64,000 nt of DNA. Origin: Nitrospirota bacterium. Lineage in GTDB: Bacteria; Nitrospirota; JACRHL01. This document shows positions 9,102 to 17,485 of the stretch, in pieces. The notes beneath the pieces were generated by a model that worked only from the letters and a program-made list of their open reading frames with translations, did not search any database and was not told the DNA's origin. Positions within the stretch are counted from its first letter, which is position 1, and every line of letters begins with the position of its first letter. The stretch is taken from NCBI GenBank assembly GCA_029858285.1, contig JAOUFN010000008.1:30955-94954 (forward strand). Reading direction: 5' to 3'. Position numbers and translations under genes: made by a program.

Positions 9102-10120
9102 GGGGCGCTCCTCGAGGTCGGTGCCGACGGCTTTGCCGCGGCGGCGGGGGTGGAATGGGTGGAGGTGGCCGCTTCGTAGAGATTCAGCCGGGGGTGTTCA
9201 TGGGGGGGGCGCGCCTTCCAGCGCTTGTGGCTCCACAGCCAGTATTCGGGGCGCTCGCGGATGATTCCTTCCAGCGCCTCCAGGCAGTTGCGGGTGATTT
9301 GCAGAATGTCGGCGGCCTTGTCGTCGCTACACACCACCGGTACCGCTGGCAACAGGCGCGCGCTGTAGGTGCCGTCGCCGTTGGGCAGGCAGGTCATGGG
9401 CACAATGGGCGCGCCGCTGGCGCGGGCCAGCCCGGCCAGCGTGTCGGCAGTCGCGGCCTCGACGCCGAAGAAGGGGACAAAAATGCCTTGGGAAAAATTC
9501 TGGTCGATGGCAAAGCCGACGATCTCACCGCGCCGCAGCGCCCCCAGTGTCTTGCGGGCGGCACCTTCCTTGTAAATGATGCGGCTGCCGCTGTGGGTGC
9601 GCAGTTTTTCCAGCAGGGGATTGGCCCAGGCCGACTGCCGCTTGGCTACGCCGTTTACCGGAGCCAGGCCCATGTACGACATGGCGCTGCCCAGCAGTTC
9701 CCAGTTTCCGTAGTGGGAGAGCATCATCAGCATGCCATTTTTTTGCTCCAGCAGGGCGCGGGTGCGCGCCAAATCTTCCTCTGGAACCCGCACGAAATGC
9801 TGCCAATTATCGGGACGCAGTCGGGGGATGATGGCAACCATGTCGAACATGCAGCCGATGAAATTCTGGAAACTGCTGGTGGCGATGTGTTCTCGCTCGG
9901 CGGGGGACAGGCGATCGCCGAAGGCCAGTTCCAGATTGATCTGGGCGGCGTGACGGCGTTTGCGATGGCGTCGCGCGGCGACGCCGCCGAGAATATTGGC
10001 CAAACCCCAGCGCAGCCGCCACGGGGTGTGCCGCAGCAGCCACAGGACCGCCCCCGCAGCGGCAGTCCGGATGCGGTCGGCCGAGGATGGCGTCCCCTTG
10101 GTAGGTGTGCGTTCGCTCAC
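9098..10120 (-). CDS. lpxL: Lipid A biosynthesis acyltransferase (LpxL/HtrB-like)
   Basis: Likely transfers a secondary acyl chain to the lipid A precursor at the inner membrane. The 340-residue protein has a hydrophobic N-terminal anchor (about 20-45), the HX4E catalytic motif as HYGNWE, and downstream FAIDQNFSQGIFVPFFG, the family substrate-loop block, before a late PEYWLWSHKRWK. The C-terminal 25 residues are a Pro/Ala/Ser tail. The start is GTG 10120; no clear ribosome site precedes it. LpxL, LpxM and LpxP cannot be told apart here. Confidence 0.85.
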   Translation of the reverse strand: MSERTPTKGTPSSADRIRTAAAGAVLWLLRHTPWRLRWGLANILGGVAARRHRKRRHAAQINLELAFGDRLSPAEREHIATSSFQNFIGCMFDMVAIIPRLRPDNWQHFVRVPEEDLARTRALLEQKNGMLMMLSHYGNWELLGSAMSYMGLAPVNGVAKRQSAWANPLLEKLRTHSGSRIIYKEGAARKTLGALRRGEIVGFAIDQNFSQGIFVPFFGVEAATADTLAGLARASGAPIVPMTCLPNGDGTYSARLLPAVPVVCSDDKAADILQITRNCLEALEGIIRERPEYWLWSHKRWKARPPHEHPRLNLYEAATSTHSTPAAAAKPSAPTSRSAP

Positions 10121-10218
10121 GAAAAAAATACGGAAAAAATGGCGTCAGCGTCCGATCCGGAGCGGTCGGGAGCCCATTGTAACATGGTGAAACATGCCGT
10201 GCCTTACCCCCTTCCCCC

Positions 10219-12801
10219 TCATTCACCGGATGGTACGGGTTGCCACATGCCGGAGGGGTTCAATAGTCGTTGCAGGTTGAGCATCTCCAGTTTTCGGGGG
10301 GTGGTTGCCCAAGGGGCCACTGGCTCGGGTGTGAGCCGCCGCCAGGTGGTGGTGCGCAGGGCCTGGCCGTCGCTCTCGAACAGCACCGCGCCGTCCCGGT
10401 CGGTGCGGGCGATGACCGATCTCTCGGCCTGGTAGCGCTCCAGCACCTCGGTGCGGGGGTGACGGAAGGGGTTGCCCTCGCCGACGCTGATGGCCGCCAC
10501 CCGTGGATGCACGGCGGCCACGAACTCCGCCGTGCTGGAGCTTGCCGAACCGTGGTGGGGGATTTTGAGCACGTCGGCCCGCAGATCCTGACCACCTTTC
10601 AGCAAATCGCGTTCGGCAGCGGCGTTGATGTCGCCGGTAAGCAGAAAACGGTGGTCGCCGTACTCCAGCCGCAACACCAGCGACTGCCCGTTGAGATCAG
10701 ATTTTTTGCGCATCACGCCGTCGGGGGGGGCCGGGGGGGGATTCAGCACGCTGGCGGTCACCCCGGACAGAGGTTTCAGTGCGTCGTCCCGGAACAGGGG
10801 GGTGATGGGACTGCCGGAACCCTCCAGGGCGGTCAGCAGGTCGCGGTGCATGGCGGTGTCGGACTCTGTCCGGCCGCCAGTGTACAGGTGCGGCACGTGA
10901 AAATGCCTGACGATGTAAGGCAAGCCGCCCTCGTGGTCCCGCTGGGGGTGTGTGGAGAACAGTGTGAGGTCGTGGATGCCCTGTCGCCACAGCCAGGGGG
11001 CCACCGCCATGCGGCCGGTGTCGAAGGCGCCGAAGCGGGGTCCACCGTCCACCAGAAAGGCATCACCGGAGGGTCCGATCACCACCACCGCATCGCCCTG
11101 ATCCACGTCCAGCACCGCCACCCGCAACAGGCCGGTGGGGGGGGAGGGGTGCAGGGCGTGTTGCCAGGCGAGCAGGAATACCAGTGCGCCGTGCAGTACG
11201 GCGGGTCGCGCCAGATGGGAGCGTCCCAGCCATGCCAGCAGTGCAGCCGCGTAGGTGAAGGCCAGCAACGGTGCGGGGGGGGGCGTCACCGGCAACATGG
11301 CTCCCGGCAGGGCGGCAAAGGCGGACACGGCGCGGATGAACTCTGTCAGCAGCCAGTCTACCGCCCCGGAGAGGGGCAGATGGCCGACCAGGGGGGCGGC
11401 CACGGCAGCGGCCAGAGTGAACGGTAGCACCGCCACCCCCAGCAGGGGCACCAACACCAGATTGGAGAGGAATCCGGCCCAGTTCACCTGCCCGAAATGC
11501 CACGCCACCAGCGGTCCGGTGGCCAGCCCGGCGGCCAGTGTAACCGTTCCCAGACCGCGTGCGGAACGCAGGACGCGGGCACGCCAGGTGCGGGGGGTGT
11601 CAGAATCCGGCGGTGGCGGCAGGGTCAGCAGGATGGCCAGTACCGCAATGAAGGACAACTGGAACGACGCTTGCCCCAGGGCCCGGGGGTCCACGGCCAG
11701 AATCAGCAGGGCAGCCACGGAAAGCGAGGTGATTCCGTGGGCGTCGCGCCGCGACAGCAGAGCCAGGGTCACCATCCACACCATGATCAGGGAGCGCACG
11801 GTGGGCGGGCTGCCCCCGGACAGCAAGGCGTAGCCGGTGGCCACCGCCAGCGCCGCGCCACCGGCGACCTGGCGCGGGGTGATGTGGATGGTCAGGTGCA
11901 GCAGCAGGCGATGGGGTAGGCGGGTCACCAACACGCGCACCAGCAGGAACACCACGCCGGCCACCAAACCCAGGTGGGAGCCGGAGATGGACAACATGTG
12001 GGCGACCCCGGCGGCCTGAAAGCGGTCGCGGAGATCGCTGCCGAGGCCGCCGGTCTCACCGATGGACAGGGCGGCCAGAAGGGCCGCGGGCTGGGGAGAA
12101 AGGGCCGCATCCATGGCGGTGCGCATGGCTTCGCGCCAGCGTTGCAGGCTGGTGGCAATTCCGGGGATGGGGTGGCGGATCACGACCAGCCGGGCTTTTT
12201 TTCCTAATGTTGCGCGCACCCGTATTCCCTGGCGCCATTGGTGGGCGGCGTAATCAAATCCCCCCGGATTGTGCAGGGAGGGGATGGGGCGCAGGGTGGC
12301 TTGGGCGGTGAATTGGTCCCCCCAGTGCAGGGGGGGAGACCGGGGGAGATCGGGTGCTAGGTCCGGTGCAATTTTTTTGGCGATTCCCAACACGTTTTCC
12401 GGCGGGTAGTAGTTGACGCGGAGGCGCCCCGAGACTGGTATCACCCCGGCTCCCGTGTCCACTGTCAGGGCTTCGGCCAGCAGTTGCACGCGACCGTCGT
12501 TTACCTCCGGCAGAGAGGTGATACGGGCGGTGAGAGTGACAGTCCGACCGGCAAAGTGGGAGATGTCGTCGACGGGGATATCCCAGTGCCGATACTGACC
12601 ATACACCAGTGAAAGGAGTACGGCGGCGTAGAGGATGTGGCCCGTTCGCCCCTGGCCCAGGCCAATGGCGGCCAGTGGCACCAGCAGCAGGCAGGTGAGC
12701 AGGGGCAGCCAGGTGAACAGCTCCGCCAGTGCCAGCCCGAGTAGGACGGCGACGGTGAGGGCGATCACCGGGAAATCGCGTATGGGGGCGGTGAGGGGCA
12801 T
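10219..12801 (-). CDS. comEC: DNA uptake channel protein ComEC/Rec2
   Basis: Inner-membrane channel of natural transformation. The 860 residues contain, in order, an N-terminal membrane/OB-like region (DUF4131, about 20-190), a polytopic competence domain with SGSHLGLVAG and SGGSPPTVRS (about 220-500), and a C-terminal metallo-beta-lactamase domain (about 560-800) with DVDQGDA, STHPQRDHEGG and IPHHGSASS. GAGGGGCC precedes ATG 12801. An intact gene suggests capacity for DNA uptake, although no pilus or ComEA genes are present in the window. Confidence 0.93.
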   Translation of the reverse strand: MPLTAPIRDFPVIALTVAVLLGLALAELFTWLPLLTCLLLVPLAAIGLGQGRTGHILYAAVLLSLVYGQYRHWDIPVDDISHFAGRTVTLTARITSLPEVNDGRVQLLAEALTVDTGAGVIPVSGRLRVNYYPPENVLGIAKKIAPDLAPDLPRSPPLHWGDQFTAQATLRPIPSLHNPGGFDYAAHQWRQGIRVRATLGKKARLVVIRHPIPGIATSLQRWREAMRTAMDAALSPQPAALLAALSIGETGGLGSDLRDRFQAAGVAHMLSISGSHLGLVAGVVFLLVRVLVTRLPHRLLLHLTIHITPRQVAGGAALAVATGYALLSGGSPPTVRSLIMVWMVTLALLSRRDAHGITSLSVAALLILAVDPRALGQASFQLSFIAVLAILLTLPPPPDSDTPRTWRARVLRSARGLGTVTLAAGLATGPLVAWHFGQVNWAGFLSNLVLVPLLGVAVLPFTLAAAVAAPLVGHLPLSGAVDWLLTEFIRAVSAFAALPGAMLPVTPPPAPLLAFTYAAALLAWLGRSHLARPAVLHGALVFLLAWQHALHPSPPTGLLRVAVLDVDQGDAVVVIGPSGDAFLVDGGPRFGAFDTGRMAVAPWLWRQGIHDLTLFSTHPQRDHEGGLPYIVRHFHVPHLYTGGRTESDTAMHRDLLTALEGSGSPITPLFRDDALKPLSGVTASVLNPPPAPPDGVMRKKSDLNGQSLVLRLEYGDHRFLLTGDINAAAERDLLKGGQDLRADVLKIPHHGSASSSTAEFVAAVHPRVAAISVGEGNPFRHPRTEVLERYQAERSVIARTDRDGAVLFESDGQALRTTTWRRLTPEPVAPWATTPRKLEMLNLQRLLNPSGMWQPVPSGE

Positions 12802-12985
12802 GGCCCCTCAAGCTAGCAGAAGGGGGCCGGGAAACACATGGGGAAATGGGAAATGGGAACCGGCGGGGCGGGGAAAGACGGAGCGGAGATGGATGGGGAC
12901 AAGGCGGGGAGGAGAGAGAGAGGGGACGGCGGTTGCCGCCCCCTCCCGGCGGCGTGTGGGGATCGGATGGATGATCTGCCCACGG
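12802..12985. other. Intergenic region between the small paralogues and comEC
   Basis: This 184-base stretch is purine-rich on the plus strand (GGGAAATGGGAAATGGGAA and related runs). No gene, convincing promoter or terminator is visible. Confidence 0.4.
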
Positions 12986-13129
12986 TTATGCGGCTTTCTT
13001 CAGGTCCACCACCGGCGGATGGGTGGTGGCGCTGTCGGGGCGCTGATGAGTCATGCGGGCGCTCATGGCGAGGAAAAGTCCTGCGCCGATGGCAACGGTG
13101 GCAATATAGGAGTAGATGACGGTAAACAT
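12986..13129 (-). CDS. Small single-pass membrane protein, copy 3 of 3
   Basis: A 47-codon gene (MFTVIYSYIATVAIGAG...) with one hydrophobic helix (residues 2-24), an ARM boundary and a polar tail QRPDSATTHPPVVDLKKAA. I count 36 of 47 residues shared with copy 2 and 30 with copy 1, most differences falling in the helix. AAGGA lies about 11 bases before the ATG. Basic residues after the helix favour an N-out, C-in orientation. No family is recognised; size and layout recall small subunits of membrane complexes. Confidence 0.75.
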   Translation of the reverse strand: MFTVIYSYIATVAIGAGLFLAMSARMTHQRPDSATTHPPVVDLKKAA

Positions 13130-13172
13130 GATTGATTGTGTCCTTGTGTCGATGTGTTTTCGGGGGGTGTGA

Positions 13173-13316
13173 TTACGCAGCCCGCTTCAATTCCACCACC
13201 GGCGGATGGGTGGTGGTGCTGTCGGGGCGCTGCCGGATCATACGGGCGCTCAGGGCGAGGAACAGGCTCGCGCCGATGGCGGTTGTGAGGATGTAGGCGT
13301 AGATGATGGTAAACAT
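13173..13316 (-). CDS. Small single-pass membrane protein, copy 2 of 3
   Basis: A 47-codon gene (MFTIIYAYILTTAIGAS...) with one hydrophobic helix, then SARMIRQRPDS and the shared tail TTTHPPVVELKRAA. I count 33 of 47 residues identical to copy 1 and 36 to copy 3. Its spacing and leader match copy 3 closely (AAGGACACAATCAATC before ATG), so these two may be the more recent pair. No known family is recognised. Preserved length and tail across all copies argue that the frame is translated. Confidence 0.75.
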   Translation of the reverse strand: MFTIIYAYILTTAIGASLFLALSARMIRQRPDSTTTHPPVVELKRAA

Positions 13317-13359
13317 GATTGATTGTGTCCTTGTTTCGAAGGTGTTTTCGGGGGTGTGG

Positions 13360-13503
13360 TTACGCAGCTTGCTTCAATTCCACCACCGGCGGAAGGGTGG
13401 TGGTGCTGTCGGGGCGCTGGCGGCTCATGCGGGCACTCAGGGCGAAGAACAGGATGGCGCTCGCGGTGGTGATTGCAAGGTAGGTGTTGATGACGGTGAA
13501 CAT
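13360..13503 (-). CDS. Small single-pass membrane protein, copy 1 of 3
   Basis: The first gene of the array (47 codons, MFTVINTYLAITTASAILFF...). The helix spans about residues 4-24 and is followed by SARMSRQRPDS and the tail TTTLPPVVELKQAA. AAGGGAG lies about ten bases before the ATG, the best ribosome site of the three. The leader upstream has a dyad at 13537-13557. A longer frame in phase from 13608 begins with a Cys-rich stretch not shared by the other copies, so the start at 13503 is preferred. Confidence 0.75.
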   Translation of the reverse strand: MFTVINTYLAITTASAILFFALSARMSRQRPDSTTTLPPVVELKQAA

Positions 13504-13536
13504 GGTTTTTTTACTCCCTTGGTATTTTTTGCCGTG

Positions 13537-13557
13537 GGTGGCGGACCGTCCGCAACC
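13537..13557. promoter_or_regulatory. Dyad element upstream of the small-gene array
   Basis: Ten-base arms around a single central base (GGTGGCGGAC-C-GTCCGCAACC, one mismatch) centred about 45 bases before the first ATG. A one-base centre is too tight for a hairpin loop of full length, so a dimeric-regulator site is as likely as an RNA stem. Confidence 0.4.
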
Positions 13558-13633
13558 CGCGTATGGGCAAAGAATACAGGGGCAAGCTGAACTGCCCATG
13601 AACGCCACGCGAGTTTTTTATTAATTTGTGGAA

Positions 13634-13652
13634 GGACGGCTAAAAGCCGTCC
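13634..13652 (-). terminator. Stem-loop after the cytochrome gene
   Basis: A perfect eight-base stem with a three-base loop (GGACGGCT-AAA-AGCCGTCC) lies about 100 bases past the cytochrome stop. The sequence beyond it on the minus strand is A+T-rich but lacks an uninterrupted T-run. It may separate the long glmM-side operon from the small-gene array. Confidence 0.5.
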
Positions 13653-13748
13653 CGGAGGGGCAGGCGGGGCGCCTTCCGGACAGGTCAGGCAGGTGAGTCG
13701 GGTAGGCCGAGTCTGGCGGGTAGGCCAAGGCCGCCAGGAAAACCCGGA

Positions 13749-14507
13749 TTATTTGTCGTGGCAGACCAGGCAAAGGTCAGGGGGCATGGCCCGCAGGTAG
13801 GGGGCCACCCGGTTACTGTGGGGGTTGTGGCAGGAGTCGCACTCCACCTTTCCGGACCGGGTGCGCACCGCGCCAAAGCGCATTGCATCCGTGTCGGCCA
13901 CCTGATAGTAGCGCGAGGTGGGGCCGGTGGGGAGAACCAGTTCACCCTCCCGCAGGTCGGGCACGGCCCAGTACTGGCGGTGCTGGGGCAGGGGGGTGGG
14001 CATCACCCAGTTACCCCGGATGTTCCTGGGATAGGTCAGGCGCACTGGATGGTCGGGTGATTTGCTGCCGCCGTGCTCCCGGGTCACCAGTTCGCCCTTT
14101 TGCTGGTGCACGCCTACGGCCAAGCCACCGTCGTGGCACTCCAGGCAGGCACTGGAGGGGTCGGCCACCTTGCCAGGGGCCACGAAGGAAGGACCGCCGA
14201 ACACGCCGCTGGCCCAGCCGCCACCCCACAGGGGGGACGCCACCAACTCGTCGCCAGAGGGGGTGTTGGTGGCCATGTGGCACCCCAGGCACGGGTCGCC
14301 GTTCAGGGTGGAAAAATCGTGGGTGGTACCGTGTATCTCCTGGCGATAGGGGGGCTCCGCCGCCACCGACAGACCGGCCCAGCCCAGCAACCACGAGCCG
14401 ATCAATATTTGTATCGACATCCGGACCAGTGCGCGGAGCGGTGGCAGGATTCCCGTATCCAATGCCGGGTGATGCACGGTGTGATGGAACATGCGTGGCG
14501 GTGTCAT
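13749..14507 (-). CDS. Exported tetraheme c-type cytochrome
   Basis: The 252-residue protein has four CXXCH heme sites: CLGCH, CLECH, CDSCH and CLVCH, the last at the extreme C-terminus (CLVCHDK). The second pair resembles doubled-CXXCH domains. A hydrophobic export segment ([21 protein letters not shown]) starts at residue 30. ATG 14507 overlaps the glmM stop by four bases and may be coupled to it; ATG 14420 would place the signal peptide at the terminus but lacks a ribosome site. A periplasmic electron carrier is likely. The partner is unknown, and the array of small membrane proteins lies just downstream. Confidence 0.8.
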   Translation of the reverse strand: MTPPRMFHHTVHHPALDTGILPPLRALVRMSIQILIGSWLLGWAGLSVAAEPPYRQEIHGTTHDFSTLNGDPCLGCHMATNTPSGDELVASPLWGGGWASGVFGGPSFVAPGKVADPSSACLECHDGGLAVGVHQQKGELVTREHGGSKSPDHPVRLTYPRNIRGNWVMPTPLPQHRQYWAVPDLREGELVLPTGPTSRYYQVADTDAMRFGAVRTRSGKVECDSCHNPHSNRVAPYLRAMPPDLCLVCHDK

Positions 14508-15865
14508 GACTCCTCCACTCCTACCTGGCCAAGGATGGTGTCGAGCATTTCCTGTGCGAGGGTACGGATGGTGCCCTCGTCGGGACCTTCGAGCATTACC
14601 CGTACCAGCGGTTCGGTGCCGGAGTAGCGCACCAGCATGCGCCCGCTGGTGCCGAGCTTGTCCTCGATGGCGCGTCGGGTGCGCACCACCACCGGGATTC
14701 CATCCAGATCCGGCTTACGCGCCACCCGGCCGCCCAGCAGTACCTGGGGCATGGGAGTCATGCAGTTGGCCAGCGTGGACAGGGGTTGCCCGGAACGCAC
14801 CATGTAATGACACACCTGCAACGCGGTGATCAGGCCGTCGCCGGTGAGGTTGTGATCCAGAAAGATGATGTGGCCGGACTGTTCGCCGCCAAAATTGAAG
14901 CCCCCTGCCAGCATGTGCTCCAGCACATAGCGGTCGCCCACCTGGGTGCGTTCGGTGCGGATTCCGGCCTCGCGCATGGCCAGTTCCAGCCCCAGGTTGC
15001 TCATTACCGTGGTGACCAGGGTGTCCTTGGCCAGACGACCATCGCGTTTAAGTTCCTTGGCGCACAGCCCCATCACCTGATCGCCGTCCACCAAATTGCC
15101 GCGTTCGTCGGCGAACAGCACCCGGTCGGCGTCGCCGTCGTGGGCCAGCCCCAGGTGCGCCCCGTGGGTCATGACTGCCTGTTGCATGGCATCCGGATAC
15201 AGGCAGCCACATCCGGCGTTAATGTTGGTGCCGTCGGGTTTCACTCCCAGGGGAATGATTTCGGCGCCCAGTTCCTGGAACACCATGGGGGTGACCCGAT
15301 AGGCGGCACCGTGGGCGCAATCCACCACCACCTTGAGGCCGGAAAAATCAAAACCCTTGGGCAGGGTGGCCTTGACGTATTCCACGTAGCGGCCCACCGC
15401 ATCCTCGATTTTCGAGGCCTTGCCGATGTCGGTAGCGGTGGGACGAATGGCGTCCAGGTCACCGGAAAAAATCAGCCGCTCAATCTCCCGCTCCATTTCG
15501 TCCGGCAACTTGAGGCCGTCACGGGAGAAGAATTTGATGCCGTTGTCCTCGTAGGAATTGTGGCTGGCGGAGATGACCACTCCGGCATCGGCGCGCAGGC
15601 TCTTGGTAATGACGGAAATGGCGGGTGTGGGCATGGGGCCCACCAGGATCACATCCACCCCCATGGAACAGATGCCGCTGGTAAGTGCAGTCTCCAGCAT
15701 ATAGCCGGACAGGCGGGTATCCTTGCCGATGACGATCTTGTGGCGGCCCTTGCGGTTTTTGAAAAGATAGGCGATGGCGCGACCAAGCTTCAGCGCCATC
15801 TCGCTGGTCATCGGATCCACGTTGGCGGTACCGCGGATACCATCTGTGCCGAACAGTTGTCTCAC
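14504..15865 (-). CDS. glmM: Phosphoglucosamine mutase
   Basis: Converts glucosamine 6-phosphate to glucosamine 1-phosphate for UDP-GlcNAc, the precursor of peptidoglycan and LPS. The 453 residues show FGTDGIRG at the start, the phosphoserine loop [12 protein letters not shown], the metal loop DGDADRV, the sugar loop GGEQSGH and the phosphate-binding [11 protein letters not shown]. The start is GTG 15865 with AAGGA some 12 bases upstream. Placement after cdaA-cdaR is the classical c-di-AMP module order, and GlmM is known to bind and restrain CdaA in Firmicutes. Confidence 0.95.
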   Translation of the reverse strand: MRQLFGTDGIRGTANVDPMTSEMALKLGRAIAYLFKNRKGRHKIVIGKDTRLSGYMLETALTSGICSMGVDVILVGPMPTPAISVITKSLRADAGVVISASHNSYEDNGIKFFSRDGLKLPDEMEREIERLIFSGDLDAIRPTATDIGKASKIEDAVGRYVEYVKATLPKGFDFSGLKVVVDCAHGAAYRVTPMVFQELGAEIIPLGVKPDGTNINAGCGCLYPDAMQQAVMTHGAHLGLAHDGDADRVLFADERGNLVDGDQVMGLCAKELKRDGRLAKDTLVTTVMSNLGLELAMREAGIRTERTQVGDRYVLEHMLAGGFNFGGEQSGHIIFLDHNLTGDGLITALQVCHYMVRSGQPLSTLANCMTPMPQVLLGGRVARKPDLDGIPVVVRTRRAIEDKLGTSGRMLVRYSGTEPLVRVMLEGPDEGTIRTLAQEMLDTILGQVGVEES

Positions 15866-15953
15866 GCGGCTGTCACGTCCTTCGGGGCTGTCACCAGGTG
15901 GGGGGCATCAAACTGCCATCGGAGCAGGCGGCCAAGGCGGTCCAACGGCCAGC

Positions 15954-16676
15954 CTAGCGGTCACTGTCCACAAGGCTGATCGTAACATAAATAGGCTGTT
16001 GTCCGACCGGTTCCAGGTCGCGGCCCTGCAGATCCAGACGCACTTCGCGGCGCAATGACTGGGTGAGACCGCTGATATCCACCGCCTGGGTGGCCAGGGA
16101 TCGCAGTCCCTGAAAGGCACTTTCGCCCCCGGTGAGGGTCACCTCGGGGGGGTCCACGACCACGGCCCCCAGGCGTTTTCCCCGTTCCGGCTTGCCGGTG
16201 ATCTCGGCCTTGATACGGAAACTGCGGGACATGCGCTGCTCAATGTTGACCCGTACCTGGCGCGGCACCAGATCCACCACATCGGTACGACCGGTGCCCG
16301 CCACGTCGGCGGGTGTGAGGGGGATCCACTGGTCGCCGGGTACGGCATCGGCAAGCCGCAGATTAACCCAAACATGGCGGGCCTGGATGCGCTGCAATTC
16401 GGCGTCCAGGCCGCGAACTCGCACGTCGGCCCGCTCTTCTCCCTGAGCGCTCAGCACCATCCCGGCAGGCAAATCCGCCGGCACGACGGGAACGGCAAAA
16501 GTCACCTCGGTCTGGCCTCGGGCATTGACGTGCAGCCACAGCACAAACGCCACCCCGACGCTGAACAGCTTGAGGGGCAGGTTTTCGCGCCAGGCCGGGG
16601 GCAGCCTTTTCCACAGTGGGGAAATGCGCCAGGTGATTTTCAGCCATTCCGGGTGAGTGTGCCAGGGCCACTTCAT
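15954..16676 (-). CDS. cdaR: YbbR-domain regulator of diadenylate cyclase (CdaR-like)
   Basis: A 240-residue protein with one N-terminal membrane helix (LPLKLFSVGVAFVLWLHV, about residues 32-50) followed by YbbR-type beta domains with repeated V(R/N)V strands. In Firmicutes YbbR/CdaR binds CdaA across the membrane and tunes c-di-AMP synthesis. ATG 16676 overlaps the cdaA stop (ATGA), so coupled translation is likely. The membrane anchor and position between cdaA and glmM support the call more than any single motif. Confidence 0.82.
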   Translation of the reverse strand: MKWPWHTHPEWLKITWRISPLWKRLPPAWRENLPLKLFSVGVAFVLWLHVNARGQTEVTFAVPVVPADLPAGMVLSAQGEERADVRVRGLDAELQRIQARHVWVNLRLADAVPGDQWIPLTPADVAGTGRTDVVDLVPRQVRVNIEQRMSRSFRIKAEITGKPERGKRLGAVVVDPPEVTLTGGESAFQGLRSLATQAVDISGLTQSLRREVRLDLQGRDLEPVGQQPIYVTISLVDSDR

Positions 16677-17485
16677 TTGCCGCCCCCCGCATTCCAGCCG
16701 CGCAGGCGGATCGGCCACCGTGGCGAGGTGTCGGCACCTCCAAGCAGGCGGGTCAGTTCCATGTGCAACGCGGTGGCGTCCAGGTCTGGTATCAAGTGGC
16801 CACCCACCGCCAGGGAGATGTGTCCCCGCTCCTCGGAGATCACCAGCACCACGGCGTCAGTTTCTTCGGTCAGTCCGATGGCAGCGCGGTGCCGGGTGCC
16901 CAGCGAGGGATCGGGAACGCGCAACGCGATAGGCAAAAAGCAGCCCGCAGCCACTACCCGGCCGTCGTGCAGGATGGCGGCGCCGTCGTGGATTGGAGAG
17001 GCCGAATTGAAAATGGTCAGCAGCAGGTCCTTGGAGATCAAGGCGTCCATGCGGGTACCCACTTCCACCAGATCCAGCAGGCGGGTTTCGCGTTCCAGGA
17101 CCAGGATGGCCCCTGTGCTGTGCCCGGCCAGGGCCACTGCCGCACGCACCAGTTCATCCACCATCAACGGGGTTTCACCGGAGGAAAGAAGGCGGGCAAA
17201 GGGGTTGCGGCCGAATTGGGCCAGTGTGCGGCGGATCTCCGGGGCGAACAGGATGATGAGAGCCAGCATGATCTGGCTCCAGAAGCTGGTGACCAGCCAG
17301 TCCAGGGTATGCAGTCCGAGCTGATTGGCGGTGACCAGCACGCCGAGCAGCAGACCGATGCCGATCATCATGCGCAGGGCCCGGGTACCCTTGATGATCA
17401 ACAGGACGCGGTAGCAGATGTAGCTTACCAGCAGGATGTCCACCACATCCTGGGGAAAGCGGAAATTTTGCAGGGATTGCCACAT
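16673..17485 (-). CDS. cdaA: Membrane diadenylate cyclase CdaA
   Basis: Makes c-di-AMP from two ATP. The 270 residues contain three N-terminal membrane helices (about 15-95) and a DisA_N cyclase domain with both signature motifs: HDGAAIL (DGA) and GTRHRAAIG (RHR). ALIISKDLLLTIFN and FLPIALRVPDPSLG are further family blocks. ATG 17485 shares one base with the folP stop. The order cdaA-cdaR-glmM matches the conserved module. Finding it with LptFG and LpxL-like genes shows c-di-AMP signalling in an LPS-producing cell. Confidence 0.92.
   Translation of the reverse strand: MWQSLQNFRFPQDVVDILLVSYICYRVLLIIKGTRALRMMIGIGLLLGVLVTANQLGLHTLDWLVTSFWSQIMLALIILFAPEIRRTLAQFGRNPFARLLSSGETPLMVDELVRAAVALAGHSTGAILVLERETRLLDLVEVGTRMDALISKDLLLTIFNSASPIHDGAAILHDGRVVAAGCFLPIALRVPDPSLGTRHRAAIGLTEETDAVVLVISEERGHISLAVGGHLIPDLDATALHMELTRLLGGADTSPRWPIRLRGWNAGGGK

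Larger units (their letters stand above)
12986..13503 (-). repeat. Three-copy tandem gene array, 187-base period
   Basis: The ATG codons at 13503, 13316 and 13129 are exactly 187 bases apart twice, and each copy is 144 bases from start to stop. The two internal 43-base spacers share a C-rich block (CCCCGAAAACAC) and a common GGACACAATCAATC just before the ATG. The leader of the first copy is different, so amplification probably involved the coding unit plus its downstream spacer. Confidence 0.85.

Noticed and set aside
13504..13560. A sigma54 -24/-12 promoter before the small-gene array
   Set aside because: TGGGCA and TTGC occur near each other but the GG-to-GC spacing is eleven bases, not ten.
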